Source of the DNA: CAZKMM01 sp964553915 | GTDB lineage: Bacteria > RBG-13-61-14 > DRUE01 | Direction: 5' to 3' | Length of the DNA stretch: 18,714 nt | Assembly (NCBI GenBank): GCA_964553915.1 | Contig: CAZKMM010000041.1 | Location: 1-18,714 of the forward strand | Shown here: positions 8,150 to 15,122 of the stretch, piece by piece | Layout: every line of letters begins with the position of its first letter | Position numbering within the stretch: position 1 is the stretch's first letter | Position numbers and translations under genes: made by a program | The notes under the pieces: model-generated | Told to the model about the DNA's origin: nothing | Databases searched by the model: none | Seen by the model: only the letters and a program-made list of their open reading frames with translations

Positions 8150-8383
8150 TACTACCTTCTTATGAGCGCGAAGAATCTCCTCTATCCGGTCGCGCACCCG
8201 GAGCTTCTCTCGCTTGAGCGTGCTCAAGCGAAGCTGTTGTTCTTCACTTAAATAAGCCCTCTCTTCCAGCTCCTTCACCTCTTGCTCCAGAGCCTGATGC
8301 CGGCTGAATAATTCCAAAAACTCCTTATCTTCATTCTGAAGTCGGGAGATTAACTCCCGCTCCCATTCATACCAGTTGCTCAT
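8138..8383 (-). CDS. Small YdcH/DUF465-like coiled-coil protein, first gene of the ilv-leu operon
   Basis: 81 residues, almost entirely charged helix. The pattern LFSRHQALEQEVKELE (25-40), a short linker, then LKREKLRVRDRIEEIL (56-71) is that of the YdcH (DUF465) family of short antiparallel coiled-coil proteins, whose molecular role is not established. The C-terminal HKKVVLPA lies beyond the family core. There is no alternative Met, and the only ATG lies 9 nt after a near-consensus -10 box, so the mRNA is probably leaderless and no Shine-Dalgarno is present. The 3' end forms one arm of a palindrome ahead of the ilvD attenuator. It may therefore have a second role as leader peptide for branched-chain amino acid control (inference). 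It might alternatively be only an incidental operon member. Confidence 0.8.
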   Translation of the reverse strand: MSNWYEWERELISRLQNEDKEFLELFSRHQALEQEVKELEERAYLSEEQQLRLSTLKREKLRVRDRIEEILRAHKKVVLPA

Positions 8384-8392
8384 TTTATTTAC

Positions 8393-8420
8393 ATTATATA
8401 AAAATTTTTTACTCTGTCAA
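8393..8420 (-). promoter_or_regulatory. Sigma70-type promoter for the leftward ilv-leu operon
   Basis: On the minus strand TTGACA (complement at 8415-8420) is separated by 16 bp from TATAAT (complement at 8393-8398), both perfect hexamers. The expected start of transcription is only about 2-4 nt before the first ATG at 8383, implying a leaderless or nearly leaderless transcript. Confidence 0.85.
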
Positions 8421-8430
8421 ATCCCTCCGC

Positions 8431-8461
8431 TTGACAAAACCAAAATTTTTTGGTCTATAAA
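8431..8461 (+). promoter_or_regulatory. Candidate sigma70-type promoter for the formate dehydrogenase operon
   Basis: TTGACA (8431-8436) is followed by TATAAA (8456-8461) at 19 bp, longer than ideal. A second TTGACT (8465-8470) with AATAGT (8488-8493) at 17 bp is a weaker alternative. The 5' untranslated region would be roughly 80 nt. It contains a small GAAGC/GCTTC hairpin (8500-8513) and a CTCC (8523-8526) that could pair with the GGAG (8540-8543) of the ribosome-binding site of the first gene. Confidence 0.6.
8439..8454. promoter_or_regulatory. Dyad between -35 and -10: candidate operator (copy 1)
   Basis: ACCAAAATTTTTTGGT is a palindrome with 7-bp arms around a central TT. It lies wholly between the -35 and -10 boxes of the rightward promoter, where a bound protein would block RNA polymerase. 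It matches 12 of 16 positions of a similar dyad at the same kind of position in the promoter at 15077-15105. The A/T tracts make chance similarity possible. Confidence 0.45.
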
Positions 8462-8549
8462 TATTTGACTCATAAAAGTAGTCCAGAAATAGTGAAAAAG
8501 AAGCATCAGCTTCGGAAATTACCTCCCAATTTTAAAAAAGGAGTGAGAG

Positions 8550-9065
8550 ATGAAAGGAACCAGTTCCGCTCAAATCCGAAAAGCTTTAAAGGAAATTGAA
8601 AATCAGCTGGAGCCAAAAAGGGAGAATTTAATTCCTGCCCTTCAGCTGGCCCAGGAGAAGCTGGGCTGGCTCCCAAAGGAAGCGATGCTGGGCATCAGCC
8701 AGTATTTGAAAATTCCGGAAAGCGAGGTCTGGGGCACTGCCAGTTTTTATGCCCAGTTCCGCTTTTCCCCGGTAGGAAAGAATATGATTGTGGTATGTAG
8801 AGGAACTGCCTGTCATGTCCGGGGCAGTGCAGGAATTCTCCGGGAGCTGGAGCGGGAGCTGGGAATCAAGCCCGGAGAAACCACCGAAGATTTAATGTTC
8901 TCACTGGAAAGAGTTGCCTGTTTTGGCTCCTGTGCTCTTGCTCCGGTAGTTGTTATTAACGGAAAGGTTTATGGAAGACAAACCACAACCTCGGTGAAGA
9001 AATTTATTGAAAAGCTTAAAGCATCTGAAAAGAAAAAACAGGTAGTCAAAAAAGCAAAACATTAA
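8550..9065 (+). CDS. NuoE/HydC-like thioredoxin-fold [2Fe-2S] subunit of a soluble NAD(P)-linked formate dehydrogenase
   Basis: 171 residues, like the 24-kDa subunit of complex I and HydC/HndA of soluble hydrogenases and formate dehydrogenases. An N-terminal helical region (about 5-60) with ALQLAQEKLGWLP and VWGTASFYAQFRF precedes a thioredoxin-like domain. Its four cluster ligands are all present: C83 and C88 (CRGTACHVRG), C124 and C128 (CFGSCALAPVV). In such complexes the protein sits beside the NuoF flavoprotein and passes single electrons. The short lysine-rich tail (about 158-171) is unconserved-looking. It starts at an ATG with an AGGAG site 7-11 nt upstream, and is followed 21 nt later by the NuoF-fusion gene. 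The absence of proton-pumping nuo genes argues against respiratory complex I. Confidence 0.92.
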   Translation: MKGTSSAQIRKALKEIENQLEPKRENLIPALQLAQEKLGWLPKEAMLGISQYLKIPESEVWGTASFYAQFRFSPVGKNMIVVCRGTACHVRGSAGILRELERELGIKPGETTEDLMFSLERVACFGSCALAPVVVINGKVYGRQTTTSVKKFIEKLKASEKKKQVVKKAKH

Positions 9066-9086
9066 ATCGTTAATGGAGGTTGAGTC

Positions 9087-12000
9087 GTGAATTTAAAGCA
9101 ATTACGCGAGAAGGCTCAAGAAGAATATCAAAAATTAGTCTCGGGCAAAAATCCGGTAATTTATGTTGGAGCTGCTACCTGCGGGCTGGCAGCAGGTGCT
9201 GGGGAACTCCTAGAAATAATTCCTCAGGAGCTTAAGCGATTAAAAATCAAGGCACAAATTGTTCCGGTTGGTTGTATTGGAATGTGCTGTTTTGAACCGA
9301 TGGTTTATATTCAAAAACCAGGCGTTCCCCAAATTTGCTATTCTCAGGTCACCCCGGAAAAACTTCGTATCATACTCAAAGATTACCTGGTAAAGGATAA
9401 ACCCCATCCGGAGCTAGCTCTTGGAACTTTTGGAGAAGAAAAAATCAAAGGAATACCATATTTATTTGACCATCCCATGCTTAAGCCCCAGGTTCGCATT
9501 GTTCTGAGAAATTGTGGAATTATTAATCCAGAAAAGCTGGAGCATTATCTTGCTCAGGGTGGATTTGTTGGGCTGGAAAAAGCCCTGGCTATGTCTCCGG
9601 AGGAGGTGATTGAAGAAGTTAAAAAATCAGGACTGCGAGGGAGAGGAGGAGCAGGATTTCCTACTGGACAAAAATGGGAATTCTGCCGAAAAGCACCCGG
9701 CAAAGAAAAGTACTTAATCTGTAATGCAGATGAGGGGGACCCAGGGGCATTTATGGACCGCTCGGTGCTAGAAGGAGACCCTTTTGCGGTATTAGAGGGA
9801 ATGCTTATTTCCGCTTATGCTATCGGCGCAACTTATGGATACATCTATTGCCGGGCAGAATATCCTCTGGCAATAAAACGCTTAAACAATGCTATTAATC
9901 AATTATATTCCCATAATCTTCTCGGAGATAACATTCTCGGAACCAATTTTAGTTTTCATCTTAAAATTAAAGAAGGTGCAGGAGCGTTCGTCTGCGGTGA
10001 AGAAACCGCTTTAATTGCCAGTATTGAAGGGAAAAGAGGAATGCCTCGCCAGCGTCCGCCTTTCCCGGCTCAAAAAGGAGTCTTCGGCAAGCCAACCAAC
10101 ATTAACAATGTAGAAACTCTTGCCAATGTTCCCAATATCTTGCGGGAAGGCGCCAAATGGTTTGCTCAGTTTGGAACCGAAAAAAGTAAGGGGACAAAAA
10201 CCTTTGCTCTTACCGGCAAGGTTAAGCGAACCGGCTTAATTGAAGTTCCTATGGGAATTAAACTTAAAGATATAATTTATAAAATCGGGGGCGGAATCCT
10301 TAACGATAAAAAGTTCAAAGCAGCTCAAACCGGCGGTCCCAGTGGGGGATGCATCCCTGCTAAATATCTTGACCTGCCGGTGGATTATGAGCATCTTGCA
10401 GAGGTCGGCTCCATTATGGGCTCAGGTGGAATGGTGGTGATGGATGAAGATACCTGTATGGTTGACCTTGCTCGTTATTTTTTGACCTTTACCCAGAGCG
10501 AATCCTGCGGAAAATGCACCCCCTGCCGGCTGGGCACCAGACAAATGCTCACTATTCTTGAAGATATCTGCGCCGGTAGAGGAAAGCCCGGAGATATTGA
10601 GCTTCTTGGAGAAATTGGCGAGATGGTGAAAAAAGCCAGCCTTTGCGGTCTGGGACAAACCGCACCCAACCCGGTTCTTACCACTATCCGCTATTTCCGT
10701 GATGAATATGAGGAGCATATCAAAGAGAAGAAATGCCGGGCCGCAGTCTGCAAAGAGATTGTTCAGGCACCCTGCAAGCATACCTGTCCTGCCGGGGTGG
10801 ATGTTCCCAGATATATCCGGCTGATTGAGCAGGGAGATTTTCTCTCAGCCCGAAAAGTGGTTCAGGAGAGCATTCCCTTTGCCTGGGTGTGCGGGCTGGT
10901 CTGCTTCCATCCCTGCGAGACCAGATGCCGGCGCGGGCTGGTGGATGAGCCAATAGCCATTCGGGCTCTTAAACGCTCCGCAGTGGAATTTGGCGGTGGC
11001 GTAGGCGATAGCGAGAAAATGCTGGTTCCTGCCAGCGGGAAAAAAGTAGCGGTGGTGGGCTCCGGTCCTGCTGGTTTAACCACAGCATATTATCTGCGCA
11101 AACTCTGCGGACACGAGGTTGATGTTTATGAGGCACTTCCCAAGCCCGGGGGAATGCTTCGCTATGGAATTCCGGAATATCGGCTTCCTCAAAAAATTCT
11201 TGACCAGGAAATCAACCGAATAAAAAAGCTGGGCGTAAAAATCAAAACCAATACCCGAATTGATAATATTAAAAAACTCCGCAAAAACTATGATGCGGTA
11301 TTTGTCAGCGTAGGTGCTCATAATAATATCCCGCTGGGCATTCCCGGAGAGAATTTGGAGGGAATGCTTAACTGTGTGACTCTCCTTCGTCAGGTAAAAA
11401 TGGGCAAAAAGCCCAGGCTGGGGGCAAAAGTAGCAGTGATTGGAGGAGGAAATTCTGCCATTGATGCCTCCAGAACCGCGCTCCGGCTCGGAGCTAAAGA
11501 GGTGATGATTCTCTATCGCCGAACTGAAAAAGAAATGCCGGCTAACCCGGAAGAAATTGCCGAGGCAAGAGAAGAGGGAGTTAAGATTGAATTCCTGGTC
11601 GCCCCGGTTCGGGCAAAACGCAAAAACGGAAAAATCCTCCTTACTTTGCAGAAAATGGAGCTGGGGGATATTGATGCCAGCGGAAGACCAAGACCGGTTC
11701 CCATCAAAGGCAGTGAATTTGAAATGGAGTTTGACCAGGTCATCACCGCTATTGGTCAGGGTCCGAGCACCAGCAAAAAGATGGGATTGGAGCTGGATAA
11801 AAGAGGAAGAATCAAAGTCAATCCTGAAACTCTTGAAACCACCATCTCAGGAGTGTTTGCAGGCGGAGATGCGGTTTTAGGTCCTGCCTCAGTAATTGAG
11901 GCAATTGCTCAGGGAAAGCGAGCTGCGATTTTCATTGACCGCTATCTGGGCGGAAAAGGTGAAATTCAGGAGAAGCTCGTGCCCGAAGAGCTGGGCAGGG

Positions 12001-12170
12001 AAAAACTTCCCAGACCCGAAGAAGAGGGCGAGAGAAGGCGTCCGAAAATGAGGTATCTCTCTGCGAAAACTCGCATCAAATCTTTTGCACAAACCGAGCT
12101 GGGCTATACCAAAAAGCAGGCACAAGAAGAAGCTTCAAGATGCCTGCAATGCGACCTTGAAGAAGAATAA
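9087..12170 (+). CDS. NuoF-GltD/NfnB fusion: NADH/FMN flavoprotein joined to an FAD/NADPH module
   Basis: A 1027-residue cytosolic electron-transfer protein with at least four modules. Residues 20-105 form a thioredoxin-like [2Fe-2S]-type domain (C32; GCIGMCC, C63/C67/C68). Residues about 130-545 are NuoF: GLRGRGGAGFPTGQKW (182-197) and NADEGDPGAFMDR (213-225) for NADH and FMN, and SCGKCTPC (C474, C477, C480) plus C520 for a [4Fe-4S] cluster. Residues about 550-635 are a cysteine-rich GltD-type domain (C563, C567, C602, C606, C610, C614). Residues 652-950 bind FAD (VAVVGSGPAG) and NADPH (VIGGGNSAIDA; YRRTEKEMPA with the arginines that read the 2'-phosphate). It ends with SRCLQC. The start is GTG with a TGGAGG site. 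It would link formate electrons to both NAD and NADP, possibly with bifurcation (inference). No frameshift is seen: the fusion is one open frame. Confidence 0.9.
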   Translation: MNLKQLREKAQEEYQKLVSGKNPVIYVGAATCGLAAGAGELLEIIPQELKRLKIKAQIVPVGCIGMCCFEPMVYIQKPGVPQICYSQVTPEKLRIILKDYLVKDKPHPELALGTFGEEKIKGIPYLFDHPMLKPQVRIVLRNCGIINPEKLEHYLAQGGFVGLEKALAMSPEEVIEEVKKSGLRGRGGAGFPTGQKWEFCRKAPGKEKYLICNADEGDPGAFMDRSVLEGDPFAVLEGMLISAYAIGATYGYIYCRAEYPLAIKRLNNAINQLYSHNLLGDNILGTNFSFHLKIKEGAGAFVCGEETALIASIEGKRGMPRQRPPFPAQKGVFGKPTNINNVETLANVPNILREGAKWFAQFGTEKSKGTKTFALTGKVKRTGLIEVPMGIKLKDIIYKIGGGILNDKKFKAAQTGGPSGGCIPAKYLDLPVDYEHLAEVGSIMGSGGMVVMDEDTCMVDLARYFLTFTQSESCGKCTPCRLGTRQMLTILEDICAGRGKPGDIELLGEIGEMVKKASLCGLGQTAPNPVLTTIRYFRDEYEEHIKEKKCRAAVCKEIVQAPCKHTCPAGVDVPRYIRLIEQGDFLSARKVVQESIPFAWVCGLVCFHPCETRCRRGLVDEPIAIRALKRSAVEFGGGVGDSEKMLVPASGKKVAVVGSGPAGLTTAYYLRKLCGHEVDVYEALPKPGGMLRYGIPEYRLPQKILDQEINRIKKLGVKIKTNTRIDNIKKLRKNYDAVFVSVGAHNNIPLGIPGENLEGMLNCVTLLRQVKMGKKPRLGAKVAVIGGGNSAIDASRTALRLGAKEVMILYRRTEKEMPANPEEIAEAREEGVKIEFLVAPVRAKRKNGKILLTLQKMELGDIDASGRPRPVPIKGSEFEMEFDQVITAIGQGPSTSKKMGLELDKRGRIKVNPETLETTISGVFAGGDAVLGPASVIEAIAQGKRAAIFIDRYLGGKGEIQEKLVPEELGREKLPRPEEEGERRRPKMRYLSAKTRIKSFAQTELGYTKKQAQEEASRCLQCDLEEE

Positions 12171-12185
12171 AAGGAGTGAAAAAAA

Positions 12186-14870
12186 ATGGCAGAAGCAAAA
12201 GCAGAAAAAATGGTAAAAATAACCATTGATGGAAAAGAGCTTGAAGTCCCAGCAGGAATCACTGTGCTGGAAGCAGCCCGTCGGGCCGGGATTCATATCC
12301 CCACCCTCTGCGCTGACGACCAGTTAGAGCCTTATGGTGGATGCCGGCTCTGTGTGGTGGAGATAGAAAAAATGCGTGGTCTCCCCCCTTCCTGCGCCAC
12401 CTATGTTCAGGACGGTATGGTGGTGCGGACCAATACCGAGGAAATCCAGCGGGTAAGAAAGCTGGTGGTGGAGCTACTCCTTTCTGACCATCCTCAGGAT
12501 TGCCTTACCTGCCCCAAAAATCTCCACTGCGAATTGCAAAAGCTGGCAGAAGAAATGGGCATCCGGGAGCGCAGACTCCGTCAGCTTACTCGTGAAAGCA
12601 TTTATGATGATTCCAATGCCTTTTTCTTCCGGGATATGCAAAAATGCGTGCTCTGTGCCAAGTGCGTGCGTGCTTGCAAAGAAATTAACGGAACCTCTGC
12701 CATAGAAATCACCCGACGGGGTTTTGACAGCCTGATTCAACCCTTTGGGGATGTTCCGCTGGCGGAGAGCATCTGCGAAAGCTGTGGAGAGTGTGTTGAG
12801 CGCTGTCCAACCGGCGCCCTCAGCATTAAAAAGCAGGAATGGCCGGAAAAAGAAGTGCCAACCATCTGCCCCTATTGCGGAACCGGCTGTGGTCTTTTAC
12901 TTGGGGTCAAAGATGGCAAGGTGGTGAGCGTGCGGGGAGATAAAAACAATCCCACCAATTCCGGTCAGCTCTGTGTTAAGGGCAGGTTTGGTTCTTTTGA
13001 ATTTGTCAATCATCCGGAGCGGCTGAAAAAACCGCTCATCAAAAAGAACGGCAAATTTGAGGAGGTAAGCTGGAAAGAGGCACTGGACTATGTTGCCAGC
13101 AAGCTCAAGCCATACATTGGCACCGACCAGGTAGCCTGCCTTTCTTCTGCCAAATGCACCAATGAAGAGAACTATCTGATGCAGAAATTTGCCCGGGCTG
13201 TGCTCAAAACCAATAATGTTGACCACTGCGCCCGGCTCTGCCACGCTTCCACGGTTGCCGGTCTTGCCGCAACTTTCGGAAGCGGGGCAATGACCAATAG
13301 CATTGACGAGCTGAGAGATACAGAGTTAATCCTTCTTACCGGCTCCAATACCAGCGAGAATCATCCGGTAATTGCTTACCGGATTCGGGAGGCAGTGCGC
13401 AGGGGAGCCAGGTTGATTATTTTTGACCCGAGAAAGATTCCACTGGTTCGGGATGCCTGGCTCTGGTGCCGGCAAAAGCCAGGAACTGATGTCGCCTGGA
13501 TAAATGGCTTGATGCATATCATCATCAAAGAAGGACTGGAAGATAAGAAGTTCATTGAGGAGCGCACCGAGGGATTTGAGGAATTGAAAAACCTGGTAGA
13601 GGCATATACGCCGGAACGGGTGGAGAAAATCACTGGCATTCCCAGGGAGAAGCTTTATCAATCTGCTCGGGCTTATGCCAGGGCAGAGCGGGCAAGTATT
13701 GTTTATTCTATGGGTATTACCCAGCACACCACCGGAACTGATAATGTCAAATCCCTGGCAAATCTGGCAATGCTCTGTGGACATATTGGTAAGCCTGGAA
13801 CCGGGGTTAACCCGCTTCGGGGTCAGAACAACGTCCAGGGCGCCTGCGACCTGGGAGCTCTTCCCAATGTCTTTTCTGGCTATCAACGGGTGGATAATGA
13901 TGAACTGAGAACGAAATTTGAGCAAGCCTGGGGAGTGGAGCTTCCCAGCCAGCCCGGGCTGACTGTGGTGGAGATGATGAATTCTGCAATTGATGGCAAA
14001 ATCAAGGCTATGTATATAATGGGCGAGAACCCGATGATTTCTGACCCGGACCTCAACCACGTTAAAGAAGCACTGGAAAAACTTGAATTCCTGGTGGTGC
14101 AGGACATCTTCCTGACTGAAACCGCTCAGCTGGCAGATGTGGTTCTTCCCGGTGCCTGTTTTGCGGAAAAAACCGGCACCTTTACCAATACCGAGCGACG
14201 GGTTCAGCTTCTTCATCAAGCAATTGACCCGCCCGGAGAGGCAAGGCAGGACTGGGAGATTATCTGCGAGCTGGCAGGCAGGCTCGGGTATCAGATGGGT
14301 TATGCCAGTCCTTCCGCAATAATGGAGGAAATCCGCCAGCTCACCCCCCAGTATGGAGGAATCAGCTATCGCCGGCTGGAGCAAGGGGAACAGCTCCACT
14401 GGCCCTGTCCGAATCAGGACCATCCTGGCACCAAGATTCTTCATCAAGGGAAATTTACCCGGGGCAAAGGCAAATTCTTCCCGGTGGAATTTATTGAGCC
14501 AGCAGAAAAGCCAGATAAAAACTATCCCTTTGTGCTCACCACCGGAAGAATTCTTTATCATTTCCATACCGGAACTATGACCCGAAAGAGCCAGGGGCTT
14601 AACCAGATTGTTCCCGGACCCTATGTGGAACTGAATCCGGATGATGCCAAAAAACTCCGGATAAAAGATGCCAGCAAAGTGCGGGTAAAAAGCAGAAGGG
14701 GACAGATTGTGGTCACCGCTAAAATCACGGACCGGGTGGATGAAGGAGTGGTGTTTATTCCCTTTCACTTTTATGAAGGGGCGGCTAATGTCCTGACCAA
14801 CCCGGCTCTGGACCCGCAGGCAAAAATCCCGGAGCTAAAAGTCTGCGCAGTTAAGGTAGAAAAACTCTGA
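12186..14870 (+). CDS. fdhF: Formate dehydrogenase alpha subunit, Cys-type, with NuoG-like Fe-S N-terminus
   Basis: 894 residues, cytosolic (no Tat signal). Residues 10-85 are a plant-type [2Fe-2S] ferredoxin (C42, C53, C56, C70). Next come the NuoG His-cluster H102/C106/C109/C115 and two [4Fe-4S] clusters (C154, C157, C160, C164; C197, C200, C203, C207). The catalytic part begins with C228, C231, C235, C263 and K265. Active-site residues are C352-H353 in CARLCHAS (codon TGC, where E. coli FdhF has selenocysteine) and R545 in VNPLRGQNNVQGACD. Their 193-residue spacing equals that of U140 and R333 in E. coli FdhF. The C-terminal molydopterin-dinucleotide domain (about 775-890) includes TTGRILYHFHTGTMTRKS. 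It oxidises formate, or reduces CO2, at a Mo- or W-bis-pterin centre and passes electrons to the two preceding subunits. AGGAGTG precedes the ATG; the gap from the fusion gene is 15 nt. Confidence 0.94.
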   Translation: MAEAKAEKMVKITIDGKELEVPAGITVLEAARRAGIHIPTLCADDQLEPYGGCRLCVVEIEKMRGLPPSCATYVQDGMVVRTNTEEIQRVRKLVVELLLSDHPQDCLTCPKNLHCELQKLAEEMGIRERRLRQLTRESIYDDSNAFFFRDMQKCVLCAKCVRACKEINGTSAIEITRRGFDSLIQPFGDVPLAESICESCGECVERCPTGALSIKKQEWPEKEVPTICPYCGTGCGLLLGVKDGKVVSVRGDKNNPTNSGQLCVKGRFGSFEFVNHPERLKKPLIKKNGKFEEVSWKEALDYVASKLKPYIGTDQVACLSSAKCTNEENYLMQKFARAVLKTNNVDHCARLCHASTVAGLAATFGSGAMTNSIDELRDTELILLTGSNTSENHPVIAYRIREAVRRGARLIIFDPRKIPLVRDAWLWCRQKPGTDVAWINGLMHIIIKEGLEDKKFIEERTEGFEELKNLVEAYTPERVEKITGIPREKLYQSARAYARAERASIVYSMGITQHTTGTDNVKSLANLAMLCGHIGKPGTGVNPLRGQNNVQGACDLGALPNVFSGYQRVDNDELRTKFEQAWGVELPSQPGLTVVEMMNSAIDGKIKAMYIMGENPMISDPDLNHVKEALEKLEFLVVQDIFLTETAQLADVVLPGACFAEKTGTFTNTERRVQLLHQAIDPPGEARQDWEIICELAGRLGYQMGYASPSAIMEEIRQLTPQYGGISYRRLEQGEQLHWPCPNQDHPGTKILHQGKFTRGKGKFFPVEFIEPAEKPDKNYPFVLTTGRILYHFHTGTMTRKSQGLNQIVPGPYVELNPDDAKKLRIKDASKVRVKSRRGQIVVTAKITDRVDEGVVFIPFHFYEGAANVLTNPALDPQAKIPELKVCAVKVEKL

Positions 14871-15076
14871 AAATTTCAAAACAGGCGCGGGCAGAAAGGA
14901 TTTTCAAAAACAAGCTTTCCAACTCCTGAGCAGAGGGATTTCTAATGCCTCCCGGGATAATTCCTGAAGGAATAATAGACTGAATTGCCCTTCTCAGCGG
15001 GCTGGTGTCCACTCTTTTAAGGAAGAAATTAAAAAAAATGCCCCCCTGCTTAAATAAAAATCTTTTTTCTTTTTTA
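14871..15076. other. Intergenic region with structured, unexplained sequence
   Basis: Between fdhF and the next promoter there is no recognisable gene, tRNA or riboswitch. Positions 14926-14937 (CTGAGCAGAGGG) can pair imperfectly with 14988-14997 (CCCTTCTCAG), enclosing a smaller ATTCC/GGAAT hairpin at 14960-14973 and a TCCCGGGA palindrome. No hairpin is followed by a good T-tract, so I cannot name an fdhF terminator. The minus strand is open from a GTG (complement 15010-15012) to a TAA at 14851-14853, about 53 codons, but it has no visible ribosome-binding site and overlaps the fdhF end. The remainder (15015-15076) is A/T-rich with an eight-A run and a six-C run. It could be a dispersed extragenic repeat or a gene remnant. 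Confidence 0.35.
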
Positions 15077-15105
15077 TTGACCCAAGATATTTTGGGGATT
15101 AGAAT
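15077..15105 (+). promoter_or_regulatory. Sigma70-type promoter for the HEAT/HD-GYP operon
   Basis: TTGACC (15077-15082), a 17-bp spacer and TAGAAT (15100-15105) match the consensus at five positions each. Transcription would start near 15112, leaving about 11 nt before the TTG start, just enough for the GAGGCGG ribosome-binding site (15112-15118). This short leader supports the choice of TTG. Confidence 0.75.
15081..15096. promoter_or_regulatory. Dyad between -35 and -10: candidate operator (copy 2)
   Basis: CCCAAGATATTTTGGG is a 16-bp near-palindrome with one mismatched pair, overlapping the end of the -35 box and filling most of the spacer. It agrees at 12 of 16 positions with the dyad at 8439-8454 in the formate dehydrogenase promoter. 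It is a repressor-type position if it is an operator. Confidence 0.4.
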
Positions 15106-15122
15106 AGATTTGAGGCGGTAAT

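Noticed and set aside
8439..8454. Rex, Fur or ModE operator at the formate dehydrogenase promoter
   Set aside because: The dyad does not match the half-sites I know for these regulators (Rex TTGTGA..., ModE ATAT-type, Fur GATAAT-type).
8550..12170. Start of a respiratory complex I or a soluble [FeFe]-hydrogenase operon
   Set aside because: NuoE and NuoF homologues are present, but there are no membrane nuo genes and no H-cluster protein; the third gene is a complete formate dehydrogenase.
13326..14768. 480-codon open frame on the minus strand opposite fdhF
   Set aside because: It lies fully inside a gene with intact catalytic motifs, and its protein shows no recognisable domain, only low-complexity shadow composition. 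Such antisense frames are common opposite codon-biased genes.
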